Shown here: positions 17,405 to 27,079 of the stretch, in pieces
How the letters are laid out: every line of letters begins with the position of its first letter
Position numbering within the stretch: position 1 is the stretch's first letter
Assembly: GCA_964511215.1 (NCBI GenBank)
Contig: CAZEER010000002.1
Coordinates: 1 to 64,000, forward strand
DNA from: CAZEER01 sp964511215
GTDB taxonomy: Bacteria; Fidelibacterota; Marinisomatia; Marinisomatales; UBA1611
Length of the DNA: 64,000 nt
Direction of reading: 5' to 3'
Translations under genes and position numbers: made by a program
Notes under the pieces: model-generated
What the model saw: only the letters and a program-made list of their open reading frames with translations
The model's database searches: none
Told to the model about the DNA's origin: nothing

Positions 17405-18070
17405 ATGGGAAAATTAGTTAATTATGTTACAGAACTCCATAAAGCCACATCTAGAAAATATATTGATCGTATGATAGATGATAAGGTAACGTGCATGCTG
17501 AAAGCTAAAGAGTACGAAAAAGATTATTGGGATGGAGATCGACGTTATGGTTATGGTGGATATCGGTACTTACCTGGTCGCTGGAAACCGGTAGCCGAAA
17601 AACTTATTGAAAATTATGGATTAACAAATAATTCTAGTGTTTTAGATGTTGGATGTGGTAAGGCTTACCTCCTTTATGAAATTAAGTTGCTATTGCCAAA
17701 TATAAGAGTATCTGGTTTCGATATATCGGACCATGGTATATCTTGCGCGAAAGAAGAGGTAATAGATTCATTATTCATTCATAAGGCTCAAGAGCAATTT
17801 CCTTTTGATGATAATGAATTTGATTTAGTGATATCACTTGGATGTTTTCATAATTTGCAGATTTTTGAATTAGAGGTAGCTTTGAAAGAAACTGAAAGGG
17901 TTGGGAGGCAAGGTTATGTTATGTTGGAAAGCTATAGGAATGAGCAAGAACAATTTAATCTCCAATGCTGGGCATTAACTTGTGAATCATTCTTTGATCA
18001 TAAAGAGTGGCCTTGGATTTATAAGCATTTTGGTTATAGTGGTGACTATGAATTTATATATTTTGAATAA
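17405..18070 (+). CDS. Class I SAM-dependent methyltransferase
   Basis: This 221-residue methyltransferase has the SAM-binding motif VLDVGCGKAYLL at about residues 79-90, the acidic FDIS end of strand 2 and the motif FDLVISLGCFHNL. A preceding segment rich in Tyr and Gly (RRYGYGGYRYLPGRW) is typical of a family found in sugar-biosynthesis loci. The ribosome site AAGGAA is at 17395-17400. It probably O-, N- or C-methylates a sugar made by the neighbouring genes; the target atom cannot be told. Confidence 0.82.
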   Translation: MGKLVNYVTELHKATSRKYIDRMIDDKVTCMLKAKEYEKDYWDGDRRYGYGGYRYLPGRWKPVAEKLIENYGLTNNSSVLDVGCGKAYLLYEIKLLLPNIRVSGFDISDHGISCAKEEVIDSLFIHKAQEQFPFDDNEFDLVISLGCFHNLQIFELEVALKETERVGRQGYVMLESYRNEQEQFNLQCWALTCESFFDHKEWPWIYKHFGYSGDYEFIYFE

Positions 18071-18084
18071 TTTTTAGATTGAAA

Positions 18085-19116
18085 ATGAAAGCTGCAATTT
18101 TAAATAAGTCAAAAAAACCACTTGTTCTGGCTGAAATAAATACTCCTGATGAATTAGGATTTGGTCAGGTTTTAGTTGACGTACATTATAGTGGAATTTG
18201 TGGTGCGCAGATTAATGAAATCGATGCTGTTAAAGGAGATGATAAATTTTTACCACATTTATTAGGTCATGAGGGATCTGGTATAGTTTCTGCAGTAGGT
18301 CCGGGTGTTAAGACTGTAAAAAAGAATGATCATGTAGTTTTGCATTGGAGACATAGTTCTGGTATTCAGTCTGAGCCTCCAAAATATGATTGGAATGGGA
18401 AAATAGTTAATGCTGGCTGGGTTACTACATTTAATGAGCAGGCCATTATATCAGAAAATAGGTTAACTGTAATTCCTGATGATTTTGATATGCGAATAGC
18501 GCCACTATTTGGATGTGCAGTTACTACAGCATTTGGTGTAATTAATAATGATGCAAAATTAAAAGTGGGCCAGTCTGTGCTGATTTTTGGCATTGGAGGA
18601 GTAGGACTTAATATTGTACAGGCTTCTTCAATGGTGTCCTCTTATCCAATTATTGGTGTTGATCTATTGGTAGAAAAGCTTGAAATTGGAATGCAATATG
18701 GCCTGACCCATGCTATTGATGGTAAAAATAATGATATTTTAAATAAGGTTAGGAATATTGTTGGTGAAAAAGGCGCTGATGTGGTGATAGATACTACGGG
18801 AAATACTAAAGTAATAGAATTGGCATATCACCTTACTCATCCAGATGGAAAAACAATTTTGGTAGGTGTACCAAAGATAGGAGAAAATATATCAATTTAC
18901 TCTTTGCCATTACATTTTAATAAGGTTTTAACAGGGTCTCACGGAGGGAATGCGGTTCCTGATATAGAGATTCCTCGGTATATTCGACTTATAAATGCAG
19001 AAAAAATGACTCTCGATGGCATAATCACACATGAATTTCAGCTTTGGGATATTAATGATGCATTAGAGCTTTTTAGAAGTGGGGAGGCGGGTAGAATAAT
19101 TATTCGAATGAATTAA
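18085..19116 (+). CDS. Zinc-type alcohol dehydrogenase family protein
   Basis: This 343-residue medium-chain dehydrogenase/reductase has the catalytic-zinc ligands GICGAQ, the GHEGSG motif and a Cys in FGCAVTT. Its Rossmann motif is FGIGGVGLN. The four-cysteine structural-zinc lobe is replaced by HWRHSSGIQSEPP, so it should lack the second zinc. ATG at 18085 is preferred to the TTG at 18079. It precedes a DegT aminotransferase and may oxidise a sugar hydroxyl to a ketone for transamination, as proposed for similar pairs in aminocyclitol and sugar pathways. Confidence 0.83.
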   Translation: MKAAILNKSKKPLVLAEINTPDELGFGQVLVDVHYSGICGAQINEIDAVKGDDKFLPHLLGHEGSGIVSAVGPGVKTVKKNDHVVLHWRHSSGIQSEPPKYDWNGKIVNAGWVTTFNEQAIISENRLTVIPDDFDMRIAPLFGCAVTTAFGVINNDAKLKVGQSVLIFGIGGVGLNIVQASSMVSSYPIIGVDLLVEKLEIGMQYGLTHAIDGKNNDILNKVRNIVGEKGADVVIDTTGNTKVIELAYHLTHPDGKTILVGVPKIGENISIYSLPLHFNKVLTGSHGGNAVPDIEIPRYIRLINAEKMTLDGIITHEFQLWDINDALELFRSGEAGRIIIRMN

Positions 19117-19172
19117 TTAATGATGACTAGTCCATATAAATTAATAATATATAATAAAATGAGAAAATAATT

Positions 19173-20300
19173 ATGCATGTACCATTTTTTGATTTAAAAG
19201 TAAGGGATCCTCAGATTAAAGAGGAATTATTAGAAGCAGTCGAGAGAGTGCTTAATCATGGCCGAATTCTTTTTGGTCCCGAAGTAGATGAATTTGAACA
19301 GAGAGTCGCTCTAGCAGCAGGTACAAAATACTGTTTGGGTAGTGCTTCGGGAAGTAGTGCGTTATATCTTGCTTTAAAATGTTTAGACATTGGTCCAGGA
19401 GATGAAGTCATAACAACACCTCTAACATGGATCATCACAGGAAATGCCATAGCAGAATGTGGCGCTATACCAGTGTTTGTTGATATTCGAGATGATTTCA
19501 ATATTGATCCAGATTGTATAAGATCAGCAATAACAGAAAAAACTAAAGCTATCATACCGGTTCATTTTACCGGACTCATGTGTGAGATGGATAAGATATC
19601 AGAAATAGCATCTGATAATAATCTTTATATAATTGAAGATGCTGCTCAAGCATATGGAGCTGAATATAAATCACAAAAAGCTGGCTCTTTTTCTTCAGTT
19701 GGTATTTTTAGTATGAATTCTATGAAAGTACTTGGAGGTTATGGTGAAACGGGCGCTGCAGTAACTAATGATGAGAGGTGTTATGAAAAATTAAAAATTT
19801 TAAGATATACAGGTACAAAATCTGATCCGAAAAAAATTATAACTAATGAAGCAATTTATGTATCACTGAATCATAAAATTGATACCATCCAAGCAGCAAT
19901 GCTTCTAGTTATGATGAAGTACCTTCCCGGTAGAATGGAAAGGCGAACTGAAATAGCAAAAAGATATAATGATGCACTTGGAGACTTTGTTATTTGCCCA
20001 AAATTAAAAAGTAATAATATTCACGCTTTGTATACATATGCGATTCAAGCAGAAAAAAGAGATTCGTTAATGGAATATTTGCACAAAAATAAAATAGAAA
20101 CAAAAATTTATCATAAACCTCTAGTGTCAGATGCTCCTGTTTTTAGGCAATATGTCAGAAATGACACACCTAATGCAATAAAGGTTTTAAATAGGTTTCT
20201 GAGTTTGCCAGCTCATGAAAAATTGAGTGATGACCAAGTTGATTATGTCATTGAAAAAGTAAAAAAATTTTATAGCAAAAAATCTAAAATAGGATACTAA
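19173..20300 (+). CDS. DegT/DnrJ/EryC1/StrS aminotransferase
   Basis: This 375-residue PLP-dependent sugar aminotransferase has the family's fold-type I hallmarks. SGSSALYLALK binds the phosphate, VIEDAAQAYGAEY supplies the PLP-ring aspartate, and Lys185 in SMKVLGGYGE forms the Schiff base. FLSLPAHEKLSDDQV closes the protein. It probably aminates a keto-sugar produced by the upstream dehydrogenase. Confidence 0.9.
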   Translation: MHVPFFDLKVRDPQIKEELLEAVERVLNHGRILFGPEVDEFEQRVALAAGTKYCLGSASGSSALYLALKCLDIGPGDEVITTPLTWIITGNAIAECGAIPVFVDIRDDFNIDPDCIRSAITEKTKAIIPVHFTGLMCEMDKISEIASDNNLYIIEDAAQAYGAEYKSQKAGSFSSVGIFSMNSMKVLGGYGETGAAVTNDERCYEKLKILRYTGTKSDPKKIITNEAIYVSLNHKIDTIQAAMLLVMMKYLPGRMERRTEIAKRYNDALGDFVICPKLKSNNIHALYTYAIQAEKRDSLMEYLHKNKIETKIYHKPLVSDAPVFRQYVRNDTPNAIKVLNRFLSLPAHEKLSDDQVDYVIEKVKKFYSKKSKIGY

Positions 20301-20301
20301 A

Positions 20302-21546
20302 ATGAAAAACTTTAATTATCAAGAAACATGTAAATTATGTAAAACGGATACAATTGAGAAAGTATTAGATCTTGTTGCGTTACCTGTTGGTGATAGGTAT
20401 GTTCCAGAAAAAGATAAAATGAAAGTTACGGATACCTACCCTTTAGATATAATGATGTGTGGTAATTGTGGTCACTACCAAAACAATGGATATGTAAATC
20501 CTGATTTAATTTATGGTCATTACCTATCAAGACCTGCTACAACAAATCCAGTTTTGTCTGATATATATAAAGAATATGTGAATGATTTATTAACGTTATA
20601 TGTTAAAAGCAAAGACCCTTTTGCTGTTGAAGCAGGAAGCAATGATGGCGCATTTATTGGTTATTTGCAAGAACGTGATGTTAGGGTATTGGGTGTGGAG
20701 CCATCTCCTAATTTATCAAAACAAGCGAATGATTTTGAAATTCCAACTATTCAAGATTATTTTAGCTTGAGATGTGCAAAACAAATTAAAAAAGACTATG
20801 GAGAAGTTGATATTTTTGTAGCAAATCATACTTTTTCGAATATCATAGACTTGGATGATTTTGTTGGTGGGGTAAAACATTTATTATCGCAAAATGGTGT
20901 TTTTTCAATGCAGACACACTACCATCTTGATGTGATCGAAAAAAATCTAATTGAAAATTTCACCCATGAACATCTTTCAGGGTTTTATGTAAAGCCGTTG
21001 GTTACTTTCTTTAAAAGCTATGGATTAGAATTGTTTCATGTTCAAAGAGTTCCAGCCAAAGAGGGTTCGATTCGCTGTTTTATCCAAAATGAAGGTGGTC
21101 CCAATGTAGTGAATTCTTCAGTTCAAGAAATCCTATCATATGAAAAGTCGATTGGAATGAATAAGAAAAATCGTCATGATTCAATTGCTCATTTCATTGA
21201 TAGCATAAAGATACAACTTCATAACCTATTGGATGATAAAATTAAATCTGGAAAAACTGTAGCTGCATTTGGGACATCAACAGGAGCAACAACCTTTTCC
21301 TTCAATTATGATTTAGGAAAAATAATTTCTTTTTTTGTGGATGATGATCCCTATAGGCATAATCTAGTTAGTCCAGGGTTCCATATCCCCGTTTTACCAT
21401 CAAAAGCTATTTATGATAGGAAGCCAGATTATGTTATTATTCTTGCACCTCTTTATGCAGAAATAATTATGAAGAAAAATATGGAATATTTAAAACAAGG
21501 TGGGACATTTATAAAAATTTGGCCAGAATTTGAAGTTGTCACTTAA
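20302..21546 (+). CDS. Zinc-binding sugar C-methyltransferase
   Basis: This 414-residue protein has the three-part layout of NovU/TylC3-type C-methyltransferases. An N-terminal zinc-binding region holds two CxxC pairs (CKLC and CGNC). A central SAM-binding domain carries AVEAGSNDGAFIGYL. The C-terminal domain has FGTSTGATTF and FFVDDDPYRHN. Such enzymes add a methyl branch to a keto-deoxysugar nucleotide. It starts one base after the stop of the aminotransferase. AGGAT upstream serves as the ribosome site. Confidence 0.85.
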   Translation: MKNFNYQETCKLCKTDTIEKVLDLVALPVGDRYVPEKDKMKVTDTYPLDIMMCGNCGHYQNNGYVNPDLIYGHYLSRPATTNPVLSDIYKEYVNDLLTLYVKSKDPFAVEAGSNDGAFIGYLQERDVRVLGVEPSPNLSKQANDFEIPTIQDYFSLRCAKQIKKDYGEVDIFVANHTFSNIIDLDDFVGGVKHLLSQNGVFSMQTHYHLDVIEKNLIENFTHEHLSGFYVKPLVTFFKSYGLELFHVQRVPAKEGSIRCFIQNEGGPNVVNSSVQEILSYEKSIGMNKKNRHDSIAHFIDSIKIQLHNLLDDKIKSGKTVAAFGTSTGATTFSFNYDLGKIISFFVDDDPYRHNLVSPGFHIPVLPSKAIYDRKPDYVIILAPLYAEIIMKKNMEYLKQGGTFIKIWPEFEVVT

Positions 21547-21570
21547 AATTTTATTTGAAGATAGTTGTAA

Positions 21571-22212
21571 TTGGATAATAAAAGTAAAAAAAAGATAGCA
21601 AAACAATACGACGAGCTAGTCAAGAAGTATGGCGATAATATTGATGCTTTGCATACTAATAATGCTAGATATAATAAGGAGCATCAAGATATTAAATTCC
21701 AATTTGTTTATGATCAACTTGGAAATTATGATAGTTTACTTGATGTGGGTTGTGGTCTTGGACATTTAGCTGATTTTTGCAAGGATAGAGGGTGGCATGG
21801 CAAATATACAGGTATAGATTTAAGTGGAGAAATGGTAGATATTGTTAAAAAGAAACTTAAAACAGATAAAATATTAAAATTAGACATTCTCGAAGAAAAA
21901 TATGAAGACAAGCACGATGTTGTTGCATCAATATCAACATTGCAAGAAAAGCCACCTTTTGAAGAATCTTATAGTTATTTACAAAATATGATTGCTAAAA
22001 TGTTTCAAATAGCTAAAAAATGTGTAGTATTAGATATATTTTCAAATAAGTTTTCTGATTATCTAAATCCTAATAATCTTTATGTAAATCCATCAGTTTT
22101 TTTGAATGATCTTTATAAACTTACAAATCGATTAATAATCCTGAACCATTATAATCCATACCAGCTAACTGTTATTCTATACAAAAAACAATTAAATGGA
22201 TGGTCAATTTAA
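21571..22212 (+). CDS. Class I SAM-dependent methyltransferase
   Basis: This 213-residue methyltransferase starts with TTG. It shows the motif LLDVGCGLGHLADF (about residues 52-65), GIDLSGEMVDIV, and the later KCVVLDIFSNKFSDYLNP. Similar short methyltransferases precede WbuC-like cupins in surface-sugar loci. The acceptor is unknown. Confidence 0.8.
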   Translation: MDNKSKKKIAKQYDELVKKYGDNIDALHTNNARYNKEHQDIKFQFVYDQLGNYDSLLDVGCGLGHLADFCKDRGWHGKYTGIDLSGEMVDIVKKKLKTDKILKLDILEEKYEDKHDVVASISTLQEKPPFEESYSYLQNMIAKMFQIAKKCVVLDIFSNKFSDYLNPNNLYVNPSVFLNDLYKLTNRLIILNHYNPYQLTVILYKKQLNGWSI

Positions 22213-22227
22213 GGAGTTGATAAAATT

Positions 22228-22725
22228 ATGCCTGAAATAATAAAAAATAATGAAGATTTACTTTTTATTAATGATGAACTTGTTGATAAAATTAAAATGG
22301 AATCACAAAAATCAGATAGAAACATCGCGAGGTTATTAATGCATAAAAGCCATGATGATTTAGTCCAAGAAATGTTAATTGCGATGTGTAAAGATAGTTG
22401 TATAATCCCAAATAGATGTGAAGGTAAATCAGAATCTTTGCAAATTATTGAAGGCAGATTATTAATAGTTATATTTGATGAATGTGGGGTTCCTATCAAA
22501 AAAGTTGAGATGAGCCAATTTGGGTCAGGTAAAGTATCTCTCTACAGGATGTCATCAACACCTTGGCATACAATGATTCCTCTTTCAAATAGCGTTGTTG
22601 TTCATGAGGTCATAGAGGGTCCGTTTTCCAACGTATCTGATCCAATTCCTGACTGGATTCCAAATGATCATGGGAAATTAGCATCATTTATACGCGATTT
22701 AAAAATAAATGCGATTGAACCTTAA
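22228..22725 (+). CDS. WbuC-family cupin with altered metal site
   Basis: This 165-residue single-cupin protein belongs to the WbuC family found in O-antigen clusters. It has LMHKSHDDLVQEMLIAM, ESLQIIEGRLLIVIFD and STPWHTMIP. In the usual metal site the first strand carries HxH. Here the equivalent stretch is PNRCEGKSESLQ, with Asn and Cys in place of the histidines, while the later HT histidine remains. A second WbuC gene at 23939 keeps the histidines. The ribosome site AAGGAG is at 22211-22216. Function in the family is not established; this copy may be structural or catalytically changed. Confidence 0.8.
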   Translation: MPEIIKNNEDLLFINDELVDKIKMESQKSDRNIARLLMHKSHDDLVQEMLIAMCKDSCIIPNRCEGKSESLQIIEGRLLIVIFDECGVPIKKVEMSQFGSGKVSLYRMSSTPWHTMIPLSNSVVVHEVIEGPFSNVSDPIPDWIPNDHGKLASFIRDLKINAIEP

Positions 22726-23929
22726 AAATAAATGCCGGATTTGTAGAAATGATAATCTACAAGTGCTTATTAATGCTGGTTCGCAACCATTATGCAATCG
22801 GTATAAAATTGATTTAATCAGTAATGATTATAAAAATGAATTAGTAATTGTACAATGTCGCACCTGCGCATTGATACAGTTGCTGAATACGGTACCTGAT
22901 GATGAAATTATTCCTAAAGTTACTTGGTTAAAGTATAATGAGCCTGAAGATCATCTAAGTAACTTAGCAGACATTTTATCAAAATTAGATTTTTCAACAC
23001 ATTCGCCATCAGCCCTTGGAATCACATATAAAGATGATTCGCTTTTGTACCGTTTAAGTAAAAAAGGAATATCAAAAACCTTCAGAATAGACCCTCTTAT
23101 AGATTTAGGTATTCACCAAGAAGGTATTGCAGGAGAAACAATAATTCCCAAAATAACAAAAAATGCGATTCAACGCTTGATTAGTAAAAATGGTAAAGTA
23201 GATTTAATTATTGCACGCCACATCTTTGAACATACAACAAATACTCAGGAATTTTTGAAGGTGATATCGCGAATACTTAAACCTGATGGTTACATTGTTT
23301 TTGAAGTACCAGATTGCATAGTACAGCTTCATAATTTTGATTATACCATGCTTTGGGAAGAACACACAATTTATTTTACTTCTGAAACGTTAAGAAATTC
23401 ATTTCATTATACATCTTTTGATCTAGTGAGTTTAGAAGAGTATGAATACTCCATAGAAAATGCATTGGTTGCAATTATTCAAAAAAAAGATAATAAGTTA
23501 ATTCGCAAAAGTTATGACAATGGTTTAGAGAAAAATCTAAAAATTGGCTACCTATATGCTGAAAAATTCTTATTTTATAAAAATCTTCTAAAAGATGTAT
23601 TACGAAATTATAAAATGAATGATGAGAAGATTGCTGTATTTGGAGCAGGGCACTTATCAATTATGTTTATTAATTTAATGGAGGTAGCATCATATATTGA
23701 ATTTATAGTAGATGATGATATCAATAAACAGAAGGTTTATATGCCTGGGTCAGGGCTAGCTATAAAGGGTTCAAAATCTTTAATTACGCATAGTATAAAC
23801 TTATGCTTATTAAGTCTGAGTCCAGATAGTGAGCGAAAAGTTTTGAAAAATAATAAAAACTTTTTGATTAAAGGTGGGTTATTTAAATCAATATTCCCAA
23901 ATAGAAAAAATTCGATTTTTAGTGCCTAG
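22709..23929 (+). CDS. Zinc-binding C-methyltransferase-like protein
   Basis: This 406-residue protein has CRIC and CRTC zinc-binding pairs near the N-terminus and a central methyltransferase domain. That domain contains IARHIFEHTTN and LKPDGYIVFEVP, with a C-terminal FGAGHLSIMFINL and FIVDDDINKQK domain. It is a distant relative of the C-methyltransferase at 20302. The usual glycine-rich SAM motif is poor (SALGITYKDDSLLYRL), so activity is less sure. It overlaps the upstream cupin gene by 17 bases. Confidence 0.75.
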   Translation: MRLNLKNKCRICRNDNLQVLINAGSQPLCNRYKIDLISNDYKNELVIVQCRTCALIQLLNTVPDDEIIPKVTWLKYNEPEDHLSNLADILSKLDFSTHSPSALGITYKDDSLLYRLSKKGISKTFRIDPLIDLGIHQEGIAGETIIPKITKNAIQRLISKNGKVDLIIARHIFEHTTNTQEFLKVISRILKPDGYIVFEVPDCIVQLHNFDYTMLWEEHTIYFTSETLRNSFHYTSFDLVSLEEYEYSIENALVAIIQKKDNKLIRKSYDNGLEKNLKIGYLYAEKFLFYKNLLKDVLRNYKMNDEKIAVFGAGHLSIMFINLMEVASYIEFIVDDDINKQKVYMPGSGLAIKGSKSLITHSINLCLLSLSPDSERKVLKNNKNFLIKGGLFKSIFPNRKNSIFSA

Positions 23930-23938
23930 GTTCTTAAT

Positions 23939-24469
23939 ATGGAATATGATAAGATAAATAACGAAGTTTTATATTCAACAAATGATATTACAAAAATAAA
24001 TATTTCAGATATTGAAGTATTGAAAGAGAGGGCAAGTCTCAACCGGCGCAGAAGAATAAGATTATGTGTGCATAAATCAATCAATGACAACATTCATGAA
24101 ATGCTTATAGTACATGAAAAAAGTTGCTATGTCAGGCCACACAAACACCTTAACAAAGTAGAGTCATTCCATATTATTGAAGGTAGTGCGAATATAATTT
24201 TATTCAATGATGTTGGAGTAATTAGTCAAGTAATTGAAATGGGTGACTTCAGTACTGGTAAAAACTTTTTTTATCGTTTACCTCCTTCTCATTATCATAC
24301 TATAATAATTAAGAGTGATGTTTTAGTCTTCCATGAAACTACAAACGGGCCTTTTCGTCCTGATGAAACTATTTGGGCAGACTGGGCGCCCGATGAATCT
24401 GATGATAAAAAGATTTTACAATACATTAAAAAATTAAATGAAAAAATTAAACAAGAATATACTACTTAA
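23939..24469 (+). CDS. WbuC-family cupin metalloprotein
   Basis: This 176-residue WbuC-family cupin retains the metal-site histidines (VRPHKHLNKVESFHIIEG and PPSHYHTIII). It is a paralogue of the protein at 22228, separated by the methyltransferase-like gene. The family is common in O-antigen and capsule loci, but no reaction is established. The TNGPFRPDETIWADWAPDE ending is characteristic of the family. Confidence 0.83.
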   Translation: MEYDKINNEVLYSTNDITKINISDIEVLKERASLNRRRRIRLCVHKSINDNIHEMLIVHEKSCYVRPHKHLNKVESFHIIEGSANIILFNDVGVISQVIEMGDFSTGKNFFYRLPPSHYHTIIIKSDVLVFHETTNGPFRPDETIWADWAPDESDDKKILQYIKKLNEKIKQEYTT

Positions 24470-25007
24470 CGAAAGCGAAACGCTTTCAATCCCAAATAAA
24501 ATAAAATCTGAAGGTATTGTTTATGAGGATGGATACAAAAAAATAGAAAAAATTACTGCTAAATTTGACGATTTTAATAAAGAATATTTTGTGTCAGATT
24601 TTGGTGAAAAATCTGCGTTACTTGCATCTTGTAATGACCATATTTTGCTTACGAGGCAATATAGGTTATTAATAAATGACTTATCTTATGAGATTCCGGG
24701 AGGAAAAGTAAATAATGATGAAGTAGCAGAGGAGGCTGCCATTAGAGAGTGTTATGAAGAAACTGGTTTATTATTCAATAACTTGGAACCTTTGATTACT
24801 TATGACCCAGATTTGGAATATACTAAAAATCGGACACATGTGTTTTTTGTCAATGATTCAAGAAATATATATAATAGAAATTCGAAAAAGTACGAATGGT
24901 TACCCTATAAAAAATGCATAGAGATGATAAATAAGCGAGTAATAATGGATAGTCTTTCTATAATTGCAATTTTAGCATTTAGTTTAAAAGCAAAGATAAA
25001 AACATAA
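24438..25007 (+). CDS. Nudix hydrolase
   Basis: This 189-residue protein carries a Nudix box, G-G-K-V-N-N-D-E followed by AAIRECYEETG, matching GX5EX7REUXEEXGU. The fold resembles ADP-sugar pyrophosphatases, with LLTRQYR before the box. It may hydrolyse a nucleotide-sugar or other nucleoside diphosphate linked to this pathway. Its ATG lies 32 bases inside the end of the cupin gene. Confidence 0.85.
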   Translation: MKKLNKNILLNESETLSIPNKIKSEGIVYEDGYKKIEKITAKFDDFNKEYFVSDFGEKSALLASCNDHILLTRQYRLLINDLSYEIPGGKVNNDEVAEEAAIRECYEETGLLFNNLEPLITYDPDLEYTKNRTHVFFVNDSRNIYNRNSKKYEWLPYKKCIEMINKRVIMDSLSIIAILAFSLKAKIKT

Positions 25008-25016
25008 TTTAATCAT

Positions 25017-26102
25017 ATGTCAAAAAATAAAATATATTGGTGGAGAACACAATTCACTGAGCAAGAAATAAATAAAATAGGCGAATCTATAAGGAATGAG
25101 TCAGTTAGTATGGGTAAGGTTACGGAGGAATTTGAATTACAACTCGCGGGAAAATTGAATTTACCTTATGTTGTTTGTGTTACTAGTGGGTCAACTGCAC
25201 TATTAATGGCATTAATGGCTTTGGGCATTAAACAAGGAGATGAAATAATTATTCCAAATCGCACTTGGGTTGCTACAGCACATGCGCCATTAATGTTAGG
25301 GGCAAAACCTGTTTTAGTTGATGTTTTACCAGATCGTCCAATAATTGATACAAAAAATATAGAAAGAAAAATTAATCAAAAGACTAAAGCTATAATGCCA
25401 GTACAGCTAAATGGAAGGGCAGTGGAAATGGATGTAATATGGGAATTAGCGGGGAAATACAACCTTTCAGTTATTGAGGATTCAGCTCAAGGACTTTTTT
25501 CAAAATACAAAGGTATTTATAATGGAACAAATTCAGATGCGGGATGTTTTTCTTTTTCTATCGCTAAATTAATTCCGACAGGCCAAGGTGGATTTATTGG
25601 TACAAAAGACAAGTCCATTTATAAAAATTTAAAGTTAATGAGGACACATGGGGTAGATGATGTAAATGCTGGGACACCATATACAATGATGGGTTTTAAT
25701 TTTAGATATACAGACCTACAAGCTTCAATTGGTTTAATTCAATTAAAAAAAATCAATCAAAGAATTACAAATTTGATAGAAATACATGAAAAATATCGAT
25801 CTGGGTTTGAAAATAATTCAAAAATTGAATTCATGAATGTAGATGTAGAAAATGGTGAAATCCCATTGTATTCAGAAATATTGATTGATGAAAGGGAAAA
25901 GGTGATTGATTTTTTAAAATCAAAAAATATTGAGACTCGGCCATTTTATCCTGATTTAGATACAGCGAGTCATCTCAAAAGTGAAGAACCATTCCCTAAT
26001 TCTCGACTTTTTGGAAGTAATGGTTTAGTGCTTCCATCTGGTCCAGATCAATCATTAGATGATATTGATAGGGTGATATCTGTCATAAATAATTATATTT
26101 AA
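25017..26102 (+). CDS. DegT/DnrJ/EryC1/StrS aminotransferase
   Basis: This 361-residue PLP sugar aminotransferase has CVTSGSTALLMALMALG for phosphate binding, IEDSAQGLFSKYKG for the PLP ring, and Lys184 in SIAKLIPTGQGG as the Schiff-base lysine. FRYTDLQASIGLIQLKK is the dimer segment. It precedes a formyltransferase by eight bases. Together they would form and N-formylate an amino sugar such as a 4-amino-4,6-dideoxyhexose, although the required 4,6-dehydratase is not obvious beside them. Confidence 0.9.
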   Translation: MSKNKIYWWRTQFTEQEINKIGESIRNESVSMGKVTEEFELQLAGKLNLPYVVCVTSGSTALLMALMALGIKQGDEIIIPNRTWVATAHAPLMLGAKPVLVDVLPDRPIIDTKNIERKINQKTKAIMPVQLNGRAVEMDVIWELAGKYNLSVIEDSAQGLFSKYKGIYNGTNSDAGCFSFSIAKLIPTGQGGFIGTKDKSIYKNLKLMRTHGVDDVNAGTPYTMMGFNFRYTDLQASIGLIQLKKINQRITNLIEIHEKYRSGFENNSKIEFMNVDVENGEIPLYSEILIDEREKVIDFLKSKNIETRPFYPDLDTASHLKSEEPFPNSRLFGSNGLVLPSGPDQSLDDIDRVISVINNYI

Positions 26103-26110
26103 ACAAAGCA

Positions 26111-27049
26111 ATGAACTTTTTGATACTGGGGACATCTGAATTTGATATTTATTGTGCCAACGCTATTTTAGCTTCAAAAAATGAAATCTGTATAATGGTT
26201 TCGATGCCTAAAAAATTACGACCTGAAAATTCTTACAATATAGAATTATTTTCTGCAAAAAATAATATTCCATACATTGAAATAGAAGATATAAACTCTA
26301 AAAGTTCAATAAGACTTCTCAAATCATATAATGTCGATTATATTGTTGGTTCATGGCCTAAAATTATAAGGAAAGAAGCTCTTGAAATTCCAAATAAATT
26401 CATTATTGGGACTCATCCGACTGATTTACCTTTCAATAGAGGAAGGCATCCGTTACATTGGTTAATAGCTTTGGGGATATCTAAAACAAAACTATCATTT
26501 TTCAAGATAGATGAAGGTGTGGACACGGGTGAGGTATTGTTGCAACTCCCGTTTAGAATTGAAAAAAATGAAAGCATCAGGGAGCTAAATTATAAAATGA
26601 ACCAAGTAGCTTATGTTGGTATGTTAGAGCTATGTGGTCTACTAGAATCAAATGTTCAAGCAAAAAAACAAAATCATAAACAATCAAATTATTGGAGAAA
26701 ACGAACTCCACATGATGTCACACTTGACTTAAGAATGAGCGCAGATTTAATTAAACGTTTAGTTAAATCTTTTTCGCTTCCTTACTCATGTGCCAATTTA
26801 ATTTTTAGAAATGAAGTTATTAAGATTACTGATATAAATATTCTCGTTTCTGTTTTGGATGATGAGGAACTACGACGAATTGAACCAGGTAGAATAATTA
26901 AAGCTGGGGGAAATAAAATTACTGTAAAAGTTGATGATCAATTAGTTGAATTAATTTCACTTTTACCGTTATCTAAACAGCTATTAGAATCAAAATATAT
27001 ACATCCCCCTACTACTTATTTTCAAAAATACAAATTAGGAATAAATTAA
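26111..27049 (+). CDS. Sugar N-formyltransferase
   Basis: This 312-residue protein has the formyltransferase fold that uses N10-formyl-tetrahydrofolate. The catalytic region HPTDLPFNRGRHP with the essential His and the DEGVDTGEVL loop with the catalytic Asp are visible. A C-terminal extension (RRIEPGRIIKAGGNKITVK) resembles the methionyl-tRNA formyltransferase C-domain, as in sugar formyltransferases such as ArnA or VioF. Its context after an aminotransferase argues for an amino sugar acceptor rather than tRNA. Confidence 0.87.
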   Translation: MNFLILGTSEFDIYCANAILASKNEICIMVSMPKKLRPENSYNIELFSAKNNIPYIEIEDINSKSSIRLLKSYNVDYIVGSWPKIIRKEALEIPNKFIIGTHPTDLPFNRGRHPLHWLIALGISKTKLSFFKIDEGVDTGEVLLQLPFRIEKNESIRELNYKMNQVAYVGMLELCGLLESNVQAKKQNHKQSNYWRKRTPHDVTLDLRMSADLIKRLVKSFSLPYSCANLIFRNEVIKITDINILVSVLDDEELRRIEPGRIIKAGGNKITVKVDDQLVELISLLPLSKQLLESKYIHPPTTYFQKYKLGIN

Positions 27050-27079
27050 TTTTCTAACTGATTTTTATAATTAGTATCA

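Noticed and set aside
26111..27049. Methionyl-tRNA formyltransferase (fmt)
   Set aside because: The fold is shared, but the placement after a sugar aminotransferase and the distinct N-terminal sequence favour a sugar formyltransferase.
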